Source of the DNA: DATJPW01 sp035506215
GTDB taxonomy: Bacteria; Desulfobacterota; Desulfomonilia; Desulfomonilales; Desulfomonilaceae
DNA length: 64,000 nucleotides
Assembly (NCBI GenBank): GCA_035506215.1
Contig: DATJPW010000219.1
Span: 10,618-74,617 of the forward strand
Direction of reading: 5' to 3'
Shown here: in pieces, positions 52,658 to 61,034 of the stretch
Numbering within the stretch: the first letter of the stretch is position 1
Layout of the letters: every line of letters starts with the position of its first letter
Notes under the pieces: model-generated
What the model was told of the DNA's origin: nothing
What the model saw: only the letters and a program-made list of their open reading frames with translations
Database searches by the model: none
Position numbers and translations under genes: made by a program

Positions 52658-53596
52658 TCATGGTGAAACAGATTTTGCAAGCCTTTTCAGCACCTTTCGA
52701 GGGGGACCGACGGGATTGTGACGCCACCTTGCAAACAGGCCGTACTTTGGGGCGACAATCAAAACTGCAAGAAACTGCAAGCACGCGAAAAGCATTATAG
52801 TTGCTCCAGAGGCTGCATTGACCAAGAGGCTAAGATAGAGCCCTCCGAATACCGACACCACGGCAAAGATCGCAGCAAGAATCATCATCCGGGCCAGCCT
52901 GTCGCAAATCAGGTAGGCGGTGGCCGCAGGTGTGATAAGAAATCCTACGATCAGTATGACCCCAACCATGTTAATCCCCGTTACCACGACCAGGGCTACG
53001 CCGGCAGTGAGGGTGGACTGCACCAAACCGAGCGGAATCCCGATGGACGCAGCCATGATCGGATCAAAACTTGCAATTTGGAAGTGTCGAAAGAAGACGC
53101 AAATGAATGAGAGCACCAGGCAGCACACTAACATGGTTGCCCAGAGGTCCGCATCAGCTACACCGAGGATGTCCCCCATCACGAAGTGACTAATCGAAAT
53201 GTGAATCCGGTCGATAAAGAGGGATATAATCACCAGTCCGAGGGAAAACGTAGCAGAATACATTATCCCAATCGCGGTGTCTTCCTTTATTCGTGGGACA
53301 AGGGACACAAAGTTGACAAGGGCTACAGCCAGCAGGGCCGCCACCAGTGAGCCAATTATCAGGCCTAAAGAATGGGCTTCCACGCCAAAAACGAGTTTCA
53401 TAAAGAGGTAGCCACCTGCCACCCCGGCGAGCATGGCGTGGGAAAGAGCGTCTCCCAGAAAAGCCATGCGATTAAGTATGACCAGGCAGCCGATCACCCC
53501 ACACGCTATTGCAACGACCGAACCGGCAATAAGCGCCTTCTGAAAGTACGTCGCCTGTAGTGGAACGAGAAAAAAATGAATGAACCCGGTGCTCAC
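52658..53596 (-). CDS. Metal ABC transporter permease (ZnuB/TroC type), importer 1
   Basis: The 312-residue integral membrane protein has about eight or nine hydrophobic segments and family phrases LNRMAFLGDALSHAMLAGVA and GVILIVGFLITPAATAYLI. The GTG start overlaps the ATPase stop (GTGA). It forms the channel of an importer for zinc or manganese; the partner binding protein has a zinc-type ligand set. It is followed by ribBA. Confidence 0.92.
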   Translation of the reverse strand: MSTGFIHFFLVPLQATYFQKALIAGSVVAIACGVIGCLVILNRMAFLGDALSHAMLAGVAGGYLFMKLVFGVEAHSLGLIIGSLVAALLAVALVNFVSLVPRIKEDTAIGIMYSATFSLGLVIISLFIDRIHISISHFVMGDILGVADADLWATMLVCCLVLSFICVFFRHFQIASFDPIMAASIGIPLGLVQSTLTAGVALVVVTGINMVGVILIVGFLITPAATAYLICDRLARMMILAAIFAVVSVFGGLYLSLLVNAASGATIMLFACLQFLAVLIVAPKYGLFARWRHNPVGPPRKVLKRLAKSVSP

Positions 53597-54363
53597 GATA
53601 CTGCTGCCTCCCAGACAGGATGCTTAAACGGTTCCAACTTGTCCTCATATACCCTGCGGAGGATGTCCGGTCGAAGCATGCGCTGAGGAGTCCCATACCC
53701 GTAGAGCTTTTGGTTCAGAAGTATAATCCGATCGAAATAGTCTCCTGCAGTGGCAAGATCGTGATGCACCACCAACAGAGTGCATCCTTCGACCCTGGCC
53801 CTGGCCAGCACTTTCACCAACTCCTTTTCTGTCGCAGCGTCGATTCCTGCCAGGGGTTCATCCAAGAGAAGGACCCGGGCATCCTGGGCAAGGGCTCGGG
53901 CTACGAAAAGCCGCTGCTGTTGACCACCCGACAACTCGCCTATCGGTCGGTTGCGGAGATTGCCGATGCCCAAGGTATCCATGGCCGCCCTAACAGCACT
54001 TTTGTCCGTGGCGTCGGGGGAACGCCACCACGTGAGTTTCGCGTATCGCCCCATCATCACCATATCTTCAGCCGTCACCGGAAAATCCCAGTCCAGAGCC
54101 CCTCGCTGGGGCACGTAAGCAATAGAGCCCTTGGATCTGTGTGCCGGCACACCGCAAATCCGAATGTCTCCGGAATCCGGTTTCACAAATCCCACCAGTG
54201 CCTTAATGAGCGTGGATTTGCCGGCCCCGTTCGGGCCGATGATGCCCACCATCAACCCCGGATCGATTGTAAATGAGGCTGCCTGAAGTGCCGGTCGTCC
54301 GCCATAGCTTACCGTAAGGTTGTCCACATCTATGGCCGGGACATTGTTTCCCTCAGCGTTCAT
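53593..54363 (-). CDS. Metal ABC transporter ATPase (ZnuC type), importer 1
   Basis: The 256-residue ATPase has Walker A IGPNGAGKSTLIKAL, signature GELSGGQQQRLFVARAL, Walker B VLLLDEPLAGID and the switch His in LVVHHDLA. It overlaps the unknown periplasmic-protein gene by 11 bases and the permease by four bases, so the genes are translationally coupled. Confidence 0.94.
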   Translation of the reverse strand: MNAEGNNVPAIDVDNLTVSYGGRPALQAASFTIDPGLMVGIIGPNGAGKSTLIKALVGFVKPDSGDIRICGVPAHRSKGSIAYVPQRGALDWDFPVTAEDMVMMGRYAKLTWWRSPDATDKSAVRAAMDTLGIGNLRNRPIGELSGGQQQRLFVARALAQDARVLLLDEPLAGIDAATEKELVKVLARARVEGCTLLVVHHDLATAGDYFDRIILLNQKLYGYGTPQRMLRPDILRRVYEDKLEPFKHPVWEAAVS

Positions 54364-54868
54364 GGCTTCCTTCCCCTTGCGGATCCGTCCGAAGATTGAT
54401 GGAAAAGGCTGCAGTTATGTTAGCGCAAGCTTCCGTCCAATACGTGTGTTCAGTCAATTCCTTTCCGTCCCGGAAGCATCTGAGACGCACAGCTTGTGCT
54501 CGAGGGGCCTCCCCTGAAAGGGGACTTGACTCCACATAGAATTCATTTACGCCATCCACCAGGCCTCTCACAGGCTCCACAAGAACAGGGATTCCCGCGG
54601 CAACTTCGTCATGACGGCGCAAGATCTCCTTTCCATTCAAGCGCACAAGGAGCGAAGTGGGCTTTTCATCCGTCTTGACCCCGAACGAATCCGGCTGAGC
54701 AGTGAAGGATAGAGTAATGTCCAATCCGAAGGTACCCTCCGGAGTCCTCTGCGACCTCATTTCAGCATTTTCTTGGGGCCGGGCGCCTTCTCGCTCATGC
54801 ATGTAGAGCGAAAGGCCGCCAATGCCGATGAACCAAATCAGCAAAGGTGTGACAATAACCCTCATCAT
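54353..54868 (-). CDS. Membrane-anchored periplasmic protein of unknown function in a zinc-importer operon
   Basis: The 171-residue protein has one N-terminal hydrophobic segment (about residues 4-22) and a predicted beta-rich periplasmic part with no family I recognise (DITLSFTAQPDSF..LLVRLNGKEILRR..GVNEFYVESSP). It has two cysteines in the later part (RLRCF and EACAN). It lies between the binding protein (four bases away) and the ATPase (11-base overlap), so it is an operon member and a candidate accessory factor of the importer. Confidence 0.75.
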   Translation of the reverse strand: MMRVIVTPLLIWFIGIGGLSLYMHEREGARPQENAEMRSQRTPEGTFGLDITLSFTAQPDSFGVKTDEKPTSLLVRLNGKEILRRHDEVAAGIPVLVEPVRGLVDGVNEFYVESSPLSGEAPRAQAVRLRCFRDGKELTEHTYWTEACANITAAFSINLRTDPQGEGSHER

Positions 54869-54872
54869 TGGC

Positions 54873-55778
54873 TTACTTCAGGGCCTCCACTATGGTGAGC
54901 GTGTTTTCTCGCATCATCCCCAGATAGGTGTCGGCGGCCGATCCGATGGGACCCAGCATGTCGGCGTAGAGAGTTCCGCCAATCCTTACACCCGCTTCCT
55001 TCCCTAGCTCGGTCATAATTTTCGGGTTGAGGGTTGTTTCCATGAAGATGGCTTTCACATGGTATTTCTTTGTGAAATCCACCACCTTGGCTCGGTTCAC
55101 CGGACTCATTCCACTCTCTTCAGCGGCCTTCCAGTCCAACGGAGCAGCAACCTTGAACCCGAATTCGTTGCAAAAATACCCTAGCGCGTCATGGTTAGTA
55201 ACCAGGACTCGCTGGCTAGGCGGGATTCGGTTGACCTGTTTTTTTATCCAACCATCGAGTGTTTTCAACTCCTGTAGGTAAAGGTCTGCCCGTGCCTCGA
55301 ATTCGTATTTTTTCTCGGGGACAAGCTTGGATACTCCCTTAAGTATGTTGTTGACATAAATGGCCGCAGCTTTTGGCGAATGCCATGCATGAGGGTCGTC
55401 CACCTTTTCCCCCTCTTCGATCAATTCCAGAGGCTTCAGACCATCTGTGGCCGTGACAAGGGGCTTTCCGGCATCTTTGGCCAGAGTAGCCATCCAATTG
55501 TTGCTCCCCGTACCCTCCATGTGCAGACCGTTTTGCACACATAGATCTGCAGATTTGATTATCTCGGCATCAGCGGGTTTAGGTTGGTACTCATGCGGAT
55601 CAGTCCCGGCTTCCGTCAGGCTCTTCACTTCGCAATCGTCACCCACCACTTGCTTCACAAAATCCGCTAGGACAGGAAGCGAACACACTATGACGGGCTT
55701 CCTGGCTTCTTCGGCATGCGCAAAGGCCGAAAAACACGCGACGAGAAGAATCACGAGAAAACAAGAAAGACGCTTCAT
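54873..55778 (-). CDS. Metal ABC transporter substrate-binding protein (ZnuA/TroA type), importer 1
   Basis: The 301-residue protein has a signal peptide (LSCFLVILLVACFSAFAHA). Candidate metal ligands are His in DPHEYQ, His in DPHAWHSP, His in VTNHDALGYF and Asp in LYADMLG. The third position is His, as in zinc-binding ZnuA/TroA proteins, where manganese-type proteins have Glu (SEG). It lacks the long His-rich loop of the second ZnuA here. The ATG at 55778 has AGGAGGT upstream; the frame extends further but without support. Confidence 0.92.
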   Translation of the reverse strand: MKRLSCFLVILLVACFSAFAHAEEARKPVIVCSLPVLADFVKQVVGDDCEVKSLTEAGTDPHEYQPKPADAEIIKSADLCVQNGLHMEGTGSNNWMATLAKDAGKPLVTATDGLKPLELIEEGEKVDDPHAWHSPKAAAIYVNNILKGVSKLVPEKKYEFEARADLYLQELKTLDGWIKKQVNRIPPSQRVLVTNHDALGYFCNEFGFKVAAPLDWKAAEESGMSPVNRAKVVDFTKKYHVKAIFMETTLNPKIMTELGKEAGVRIGGTLYADMLGPIGSAADTYLGMMRENTLTIVEALK

Positions 55779-55827
55779 TGACTGACCTCCTGACTGCCAG
55801 ATAACTTTATGCTTGACGCGGATTACC

Positions 55828-55846
55828 ACTAATGATAATTCTTGTC
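55828..55846 (+). promoter_or_regulatory. Fur/Zur-box-like operator between importer 1 and the Fur-family regulator
   Basis: These 19 bases match 14 of 19 positions of the classical Fur box, including TAATGATAAT. The site lies in the short divergent region between znuA-like and fur-like genes, over the -10 region of the plus-strand promoter (TTGACG at 55813, GATAAT at 55834). It suggests control of both genes by the encoded regulator. Confidence 0.5.
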
Positions 55847-55850
55847 AACT

Positions 55851-56279
55851 ATGAAAGACAAGGAACCTGACGTCATAGATCTTGGGAACCGCTTCAGACG
55901 GTTGGGGATGCGTTTCACCCCTCAGCGGGAAGCTGTATGGAAGCTTTTTCGGGACAGCCGCAGGGGATATTTCATCTCGGAAGCGGTCGAGGTTCTTAAG
56001 GACCAGGGCATAGGTATGGCAACCGTGTACAGGACGGTGACGGCCTTACAAGAGATCGGCCGACTCCACCGTGTGCACGATCAAACAGGCGAACATCGCT
56101 ACGTGGCCTGCAAGGCCGTACACGGGCATCCTCTGGTGTGCGAGAAGTGCGGACTCGTACAGGAATTTCCGTCCTGCGATCTTTCGGTCTTGGAAAGGCT
56201 CTTGGCTGTAGAGACCGGTTTTACCATCAAAGGACATCACCTGGAAGTTTTCGGGATTTGTCCGGCTTGCAAAGCATGA
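55851..56279 (+). CDS. Fur-family metalloregulator (Fur/Zur)
   Basis: The 142-residue protein has the Fur winged helix (RRLGMRFTPQREAVWKLF, MATVYRTVTALQE) and the metal-binding dimer domain with HRYVACKAVHGHPLVCEKCG, GHHLEVFGICPAC. The two CxxC motifs should hold structural zinc. Divergent transcription from a zinc-type importer suggests Zur, but Fur or Mur is not excluded. The ATG at 55851 has no Shine-Dalgarno and the predicted transcript start lies only a few bases upstream, so the mRNA could be leaderless. Confidence 0.88.
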   Translation: MKDKEPDVIDLGNRFRRLGMRFTPQREAVWKLFRDSRRGYFISEAVEVLKDQGIGMATVYRTVTALQEIGRLHRVHDQTGEHRYVACKAVHGHPLVCEKCGLVQEFPSCDLSVLERLLAVETGFTIKGHHLEVFGICPACKA

Positions 56280-56358
56280 TGATAAAACCTCTCAATAACC
56301 GCAACTCGACAATACACTCACCCTGCGGTGTGGAAAATTGAGTTGCCACGGAGGTCCT

Positions 56359-56796
56359 GTGAATGCACTCGGGCCTGAGGCAATAGTGATCGTGGGGCTC
56401 GGCGACTGTGTGCCTGGAAACACCGAGCACATCGATCTGTTGGCTCGACGCCTCCGGGAGAGATACGGGCATCCCATTGTAGAGGCTTGCGCCATGACAC
56501 CTCGCAATCGTCAACTGTCCGAAGCCTTTGCGAAATGTGTCAGTAGAGGCGCGAGAAGGATTCTCGTTGTTCCGTATGTCTTCGAATTGGATGCACACGA
56601 ACTTTTGGATTTGACCCATGCTCTCCGTGATGAGGCGAGAAATCTCTATGGCGTGAGAGTTTTCATCGGGAAGCCTCTTGGTTTCGATGAGTCACTTGTC
56701 CAGATCGTGGACAAGCGCGTCCGTGAATCCAAAGAATTGCCTGATGTCAGAGCATTATCTTTCGTGAAGGAAGAAGGTTGCGGAACGGCTCTATGA
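56359..56796 (+). CDS. CbiX/SirB-like single-domain chelatase family protein
   Basis: The 145-residue protein resembles the short CbiX family, with IVIVGLGDCVPGNTEH at the start, MTPRNRQLSEAFAKCVSRGA and the second-half ILVVPYVFELDAHELLDL. The family motif GHGSR is replaced by GLGDC, so the active-site His of sirohydrochlorin chelatases near the N-terminus is absent; a later His in DAHEL is kept. It may not be a classical chelatase. The GTG at 56359 has GGAGG four bases upstream; a TTG at 56338 would add seven residues. It follows the Fur-family gene by 79 bases. Confidence 0.65.
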   Translation: MNALGPEAIVIVGLGDCVPGNTEHIDLLARRLRERYGHPIVEACAMTPRNRQLSEAFAKCVSRGARRILVVPYVFELDAHELLDLTHALRDEARNLYGVRVFIGKPLGFDESLVQIVDKRVRESKELPDVRALSFVKEEGCGTAL

Positions 56797-56852
56797 GACC
56801 AAATGTTTGGATTGCGTCTATGGATAAGATGTGGTAAGTAAATAAGGCTGTT

Positions 56853-56869
56853 AGGTAAATGGATTACCT
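56853..56869. promoter_or_regulatory. Palindromic operator-like site upstream of the M23 gene
   Basis: AGGTAA-ATGGA-TTACCT is a perfect six-base inverted repeat with a five-base centre. It lies between a weak -35 (TTAGGT, 56851) and a -10 (TATTAA, 56874) at 17 bases spacing, so a protein bound here would interfere with the promoter. Confidence 0.4.
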
Positions 56870-56934
56870 GGAGTATTAATTTTCTTGCCTGTTTTTGTCC
56901 GCGACTGATTCAAAGTACTAGGGGCTGCCGTCCA

Positions 56935-58284
56935 ATGAGGTACCATTCAGGGTTGAGAAGACCTGCAAAGCGCTTCTCGTACGTCAAGATACTTGCCGTT
57001 TCATTAATTGTCACCGGGATTTCTCTGGCTGCCGGATTTGCGGATTTCCTCCTTGGTTCCAAGAACAACCCCCCTATCTATTCTCATGTATCCCAATCCA
57101 ATTCCTCAGAAATTGAAGCCGATTCGTCCTGTGCTGTTCCCGGTCCGTCAGCGTGTAATGTTCCGCCAAACGGGAATCCATCTGAAATCTCAGACATGAC
57201 CAGTGATGGAGATACTCTGCTTTCCCTATTTTCGCTCAGTTTCTGCGACGCCAATGCGGTAGAGCAAGTCGCTAACAGCCTGGCCTCGGTGATCGAGGCT
57301 GACCTTGGAAAGCGTTTTCTGCCGACGGATGAGATTCCTCCCGGCAAGAGGTTCGTTATCCATATTGATGGGAAGGGGGAGTTCCAGAAAGCTACAATTG
57401 AGTTGGATCCGTCCCGCGTTTTTCATTCCCAAAAGGAAAGAGACACCATCAGGTCGTGGAAGGAAGATGTAGTACTGGACTACAAGACGGAAATGCTTTG
57501 TTTTAAAGTCCACCGCGATATTGTTCAGTCCGTATTGGCCGCCAAGGAAAGCAGGGAATTGGCCCTCAAGCTCGCTCACGTGTTCCGCTGGGATATTGAT
57601 TTTCAAGCAGACATAAGGAAAGGAGACGAGTGCAAGATCGTCTTCGAGAGACGTTATGCCGATGACAGACCGAGCGGATACGGTCGCATTCTCTTTGCTG
57701 CTTACGAGGGCAAACGCACGGGCAGAAGGACCGCGTGCCTATTCAATGGAGAGTATTATGACGAGAACGGAGTCGAACTCAAAAAGAATTATCTAAGGGC
57801 CCCTCTCAACATTCTCCGCATCACTTCCGGCTACGGTTATCGTATTCATCCGATTCTCGGCTATTGGAAAATGCACACCGGTGTGGATTATGGCGCTCCC
57901 ACAGGTACACCCGTATACGCAATCGCAAATGGAACGGTAACATTCCAAGGTTGCGGAGACGCGTACGGCCTTTATATATGTGTTCGCCACGAAAACGGCC
58001 GTGAGAGCCGCTACAGCCATCTAAGTCGAATACTGGTCAAGGAAGGTCAGCGAGTGAAACAACGCCAGACAATTGGACTGGTGGGCTCCACGGGGCGTTC
58101 CACCGGACCTCATCTCTTCTTCGAGATCATTGTCAACGGAAAACGCATTAACCCCACCAAGGTAAGGATGGTCCAAAATCCGAAAGCTGTCCCCGCCCCG
58201 CTTAAGACCAGGTTCGAGACGGTGATGAACGCCCAGGCTCGTTTTCTGAGGCCGGCCGCAACAAACAATGATCCCCGCACATAG
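56935..58284 (+). CDS. M23-family peptidoglycan endopeptidase lacking one zinc-ligand histidine
   Basis: The 449-residue protein has an N-terminal anchor (about residues 19-40), an OapA/MepM-like middle part (about 90-270) and a C-terminal M23 domain (about 285-410). The zinc ligands His314 and Asp318 are present (KMHTGVDYGAP) and so is the catalytic His362 (RYSHLSR). The final HxH motif is His393-Leu-Phe395 (GPHLFFEI), so the last zinc ligand is Phe. The enzyme may have changed metal use or be inactive, perhaps acting as a regulator like non-enzymatic LytM proteins. It stands between two importer operons. Confidence 0.85.
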   Translation: MRYHSGLRRPAKRFSYVKILAVSLIVTGISLAAGFADFLLGSKNNPPIYSHVSQSNSSEIEADSSCAVPGPSACNVPPNGNPSEISDMTSDGDTLLSLFSLSFCDANAVEQVANSLASVIEADLGKRFLPTDEIPPGKRFVIHIDGKGEFQKATIELDPSRVFHSQKERDTIRSWKEDVVLDYKTEMLCFKVHRDIVQSVLAAKESRELALKLAHVFRWDIDFQADIRKGDECKIVFERRYADDRPSGYGRILFAAYEGKRTGRRTACLFNGEYYDENGVELKKNYLRAPLNILRITSGYGYRIHPILGYWKMHTGVDYGAPTGTPVYAIANGTVTFQGCGDAYGLYICVRHENGRESRYSHLSRILVKEGQRVKQRQTIGLVGSTGRSTGPHLFFEIIVNGKRINPTKVRMVQNPKAVPAPLKTRFETVMNAQARFLRPAATNNDPRT

Positions 58285-58365
58285 AACTGCACGTCCTTGT
58301 CCTCGATGAGAAGATATTAAAGCGACTGAAGCGAACTATATCCGACTCGGGAGTGAAGCGTTAAT

Positions 58366-59214
58366 TTACGATTTGCCGCGACTCAAGGCCCATTTCAGCG
58401 TCGTGACTCCTAGGTAGACTGCCCCGGCAATTATGATGGTCGTGGCTCCTGCCGGGTAGTCGGGTCCGTAACTCAGCATCAAACCGGATGTGGTGAAGAT
58501 TGCGCATAGAATGGCTGAAATAATCATCATGCGCCACATAGTGGTGGAGAATAGCGCTGCAACAGCTATCGGCAGCGTCAAGAGAGCGATTACCATCACA
58601 ATCCCAACTACGGTGGCAAGGACCACTACTGTCAAAGCAGCCAGACCCAGCAACAGGAGATAAAACAGCTCAACCCTGAGACCCCGCACACGTGCAAACT
58701 CCTGGTCAAAACAGACTGCCAGGAACTGGTTATAAAACAGGAGCCCTACTGCTACTATGACGATGTCCAGCCCGGCCAGCATCCACAGGTCACTGCTCGA
58801 CACCATGAGGATGTTGCCGAACAAGTATCCCATCAGGTCTTCATTGTATCCGGGCGTCCGGGATATAAAAACTATCCCCGCGGCCATGCCTACCGCCCAG
58901 AGAGCGCTGATGACGGTATCTTCCCTTTGTTTTGCCCAGAGGCTCACCAGCCCGATTATGACGGCAGCGATTACCGCCGCCACCAGAGCGCCATGCAAAG
59001 GCACAACTCCTTGCCAATGATATACCTTGTGAAGGTATAGAGCTGCGCCCATTCCACCAAGTACTGTGTGGGCAATGCCGTCAGCGATGTACGAAATCCG
59101 TCGGATGACGATATAGGTCCCGATAATCCCGCACGCCACACTGGCGAGGATACCTGTGAACAGAGCATTCTGGAGGAACTGATACTGCTGTAAATCCGTC
59201 AGGAATTGCGCCAC
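58366..59214 (-). CDS. znuB: Zinc ABC transporter permease (ZnuB type), importer 2
   Basis: The 282-residue protein has about eight hydrophobic segments and phrases RRISYIADGIAHTVLGGMGAA and VIALLTLPIAVAALF typical of ZnuB. It overlaps the ATPase gene by 16 bases. With the ATPase and the His-rich binding protein encoded upstream, it forms a high-affinity zinc importer. Confidence 0.92.
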   Translation of the reverse strand: MAQFLTDLQQYQFLQNALFTGILASVACGIIGTYIVIRRISYIADGIAHTVLGGMGAALYLHKVYHWQGVVPLHGALVAAVIAAVIIGLVSLWAKQREDTVISALWAVGMAAGIVFISRTPGYNEDLMGYLFGNILMVSSSDLWMLAGLDIVIVAVGLLFYNQFLAVCFDQEFARVRGLRVELFYLLLLGLAALTVVVLATVVGIVMVIALLTLPIAVAALFSTTMWRMMIISAILCAIFTTSGLMLSYGPDYPAGATTIIIAGAVYLGVTTLKWALSRGKS

Positions 59215-59972
59215 CTGATTACTTCCTTCGAATCACCATGGTCGTGTCGTACAATACGCATCGGTGAACCGTACATGGCGTCAATTATCTCGCCCGTGAT
59301 TTCACTGGTGGGGTGCGATGAAACTTGGCATTTGACGCATACAACGCTCTTGACCAATTTGGAGACAAATCCAAGATCGTGCGAGACCATTACCACGGTC
59401 AGCCGCTGGTTCAGAGTCTGGAGCAACTCATACAAACCACTTTCCATGACCACGTCGAGATTTGCGGTAGGCTCATCGAGCAGAAGCAGATCAGGCTCAC
59501 AAGCCAAAGCACGGGCTATGAACAACCTTTGGCGCTGGCCTCCGGAAATCGATGCAAAAGGCTTTTTGTACAGGTCACGCAGTCCGACCTGGTCCAAGGC
59601 TGTGACAACCGCTTCTTTGTCTTTCTTGGAATACGGGCCGAACGGTCTACCATGACCGAGGCGTCCCATCAGAGCTACATCCATAACCGTTGCCGGAAAT
59701 TGAGGATCCAATTGTGCATGCTGGGGCATGTATCCTATGCGCGGTCTTGCTTGTTCGGGGGTTACACCGAACACTTGGATCCCCCCGCGGGTAGGTCTGA
59801 GCAGGCCTAACATGAGTTTCAACAAGGTGGTTTTCCCCCCCCCGTTAGGCCCGACGACGGATACAAAATCACCATGAGGAATGGAAAGATTCACGTCTTC
59901 CAAAACGGCATGTCCGTCATAGGAAAACCACAAGCCCTCTACTAGGATTGCAAGAGCCTCTTTCTCATTCAC
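59199..59972 (-). CDS. znuC: Zinc ABC transporter ATPase (ZnuC type), importer 2
   Basis: The 257-residue ATPase has Walker A VGPNGGGKTTLLKLM, the Q-loop MPQHAQLDP, signature ASISGGQRQRLFIARAL, Walker B LLLLDEPTANLD and switch His in VMVSHDLGF. A CxxC-like pair near the C-terminal end (VVCVKCQVSSH) is a possible metal site. It lies 41 bases after the binding-protein gene. Confidence 0.94.
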   Translation of the reverse strand: MNEKEALAILVEGLWFSYDGHAVLEDVNLSIPHGDFVSVVGPNGGGKTTLLKLMLGLLRPTRGGIQVFGVTPEQARPRIGYMPQHAQLDPQFPATVMDVALMGRLGHGRPFGPYSKKDKEAVVTALDQVGLRDLYKKPFASISGGQRQRLFIARALACEPDLLLLDEPTANLDVVMESGLYELLQTLNQRLTVVMVSHDLGFVSKLVKSVVCVKCQVSSHPTSEITGEIIDAMYGSPMRIVRHDHGDSKEVIRWRNS

Positions 59973-60013
59973 GGTTTACACCTGTAAGTGCCTACGGCCT
60001 TGTCCCAAAACCT

Positions 60014-60985
60014 TTACTTCTTCTGGGCACTGAGGGCCGATTCGAGCTTGGTAGCGATGTCTCGGAGAGTCCAGAGATAATCATGAGCGCCGTGCGCATC
60101 AATGAAGACTACTGCCCCACCAATGGACTTTGCCAGGGTTTCAGCGCTCTTTTTCGGGAATTGAGGCTCCACAAAGATAATCCTGACACCATCTTCTTTG
60201 GCCAACTCAATCAATCGTGCAAGTTGCCTAGCAGTAGGTTCTTTACCTCCAATCTCCACAGGAATCTGTTTGAGACCATACGCTTCCCCAAAATAACCCA
60301 GTGCGGGATGGAATACGAAGAAGCCCTTCCCCTTTACAGGGGCCAGGGCCCCTGTCAATTGCTCGTGAAGTGCGTCCAGGTCACTCTGGAAGTCTTTTAG
60401 ATTCTGTTCGTACTTTTCCTTATGGCTGGGATCGATGCGAATCAACGTGTCGGCTATGGTTTTGGCTTGAATCTTTGCAAGCTGAGGATCAAGCCACGTA
60501 TGTAGATCCATCTCCCCGGCTTCGTGGTGGTGTTCATGTTCTTCTGCCTCTCCATGACCATGTCCGTGGCCGTGTTCATGCTCTGCTTCATGCGCGGCTT
60601 CTTCAGCTTCAAGCTCTTCTTCGGTCATGGGCCTAAGTTTGATTCCCTGCTGGAGATCGACCACTTCCAGATTCTTAAACGTTGATCCGGCCTTCTTAAT
60701 CAGCGTCTCTTCGAATGGAAATCCCATTTGAAAAAGGACCCGAGCTTTAGCCAACTTGGCTACGACTCTGGGAGTGAGCTCGAAGGTGTGAGGATCCTGG
60801 CCAGGGCCTATCAGAACACCGACTTCCACGTTGGAGCCGCCCACACGTTCCACGAAATAAGCAACAGGGTTGATGCCGACGAAAACGTTTACCTTATCTC
60901 CGGGCTTATCCGCAGCTATAGCAGGCGACACAACCCATAAGGCAGCGAGTAATAACACGATTAGAGTAGCGAAGCACTTACGCAT
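60014..60985 (-). CDS. znuA: Zinc-binding protein ZnuA with His-rich loop, importer 2
   Basis: The 323-residue protein has a signal peptide (ATLIVLLLAALWVVSPAIA) and candidate ligands His in DPHTFEL, His in LHTWLDP, His in FVFHPALGYF and Asp in VFIDAHG. Between residues about 130 and 155 is the His-rich loop typical of zinc-specific ZnuA (EHEHGHGHGHGEAEEHEHHH). GGAGGT lies eight bases before the ATG. It follows the ribbon-helix-helix gene by 49 bases, so the regulator is probably first in this operon. Confidence 0.95.
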   Translation of the reverse strand: MRKCFATLIVLLLAALWVVSPAIAADKPGDKVNVFVGINPVAYFVERVGGSNVEVGVLIGPGQDPHTFELTPRVVAKLAKARVLFQMGFPFEETLIKKAGSTFKNLEVVDLQQGIKLRPMTEEELEAEEAAHEAEHEHGHGHGHGEAEEHEHHHEAGEMDLHTWLDPQLAKIQAKTIADTLIRIDPSHKEKYEQNLKDFQSDLDALHEQLTGALAPVKGKGFFVFHPALGYFGEAYGLKQIPVEIGGKEPTARQLARLIELAKEDGVRIIFVEPQFPKKSAETLAKSIGGAVVFIDAHGAHDYLWTLRDIATKLESALSAQKK

Positions 60986-61034
60986 CGATCATTACCTCCG
61001 TACAATCGGATCCAACGGCAGAGTTGCCGCTGCT

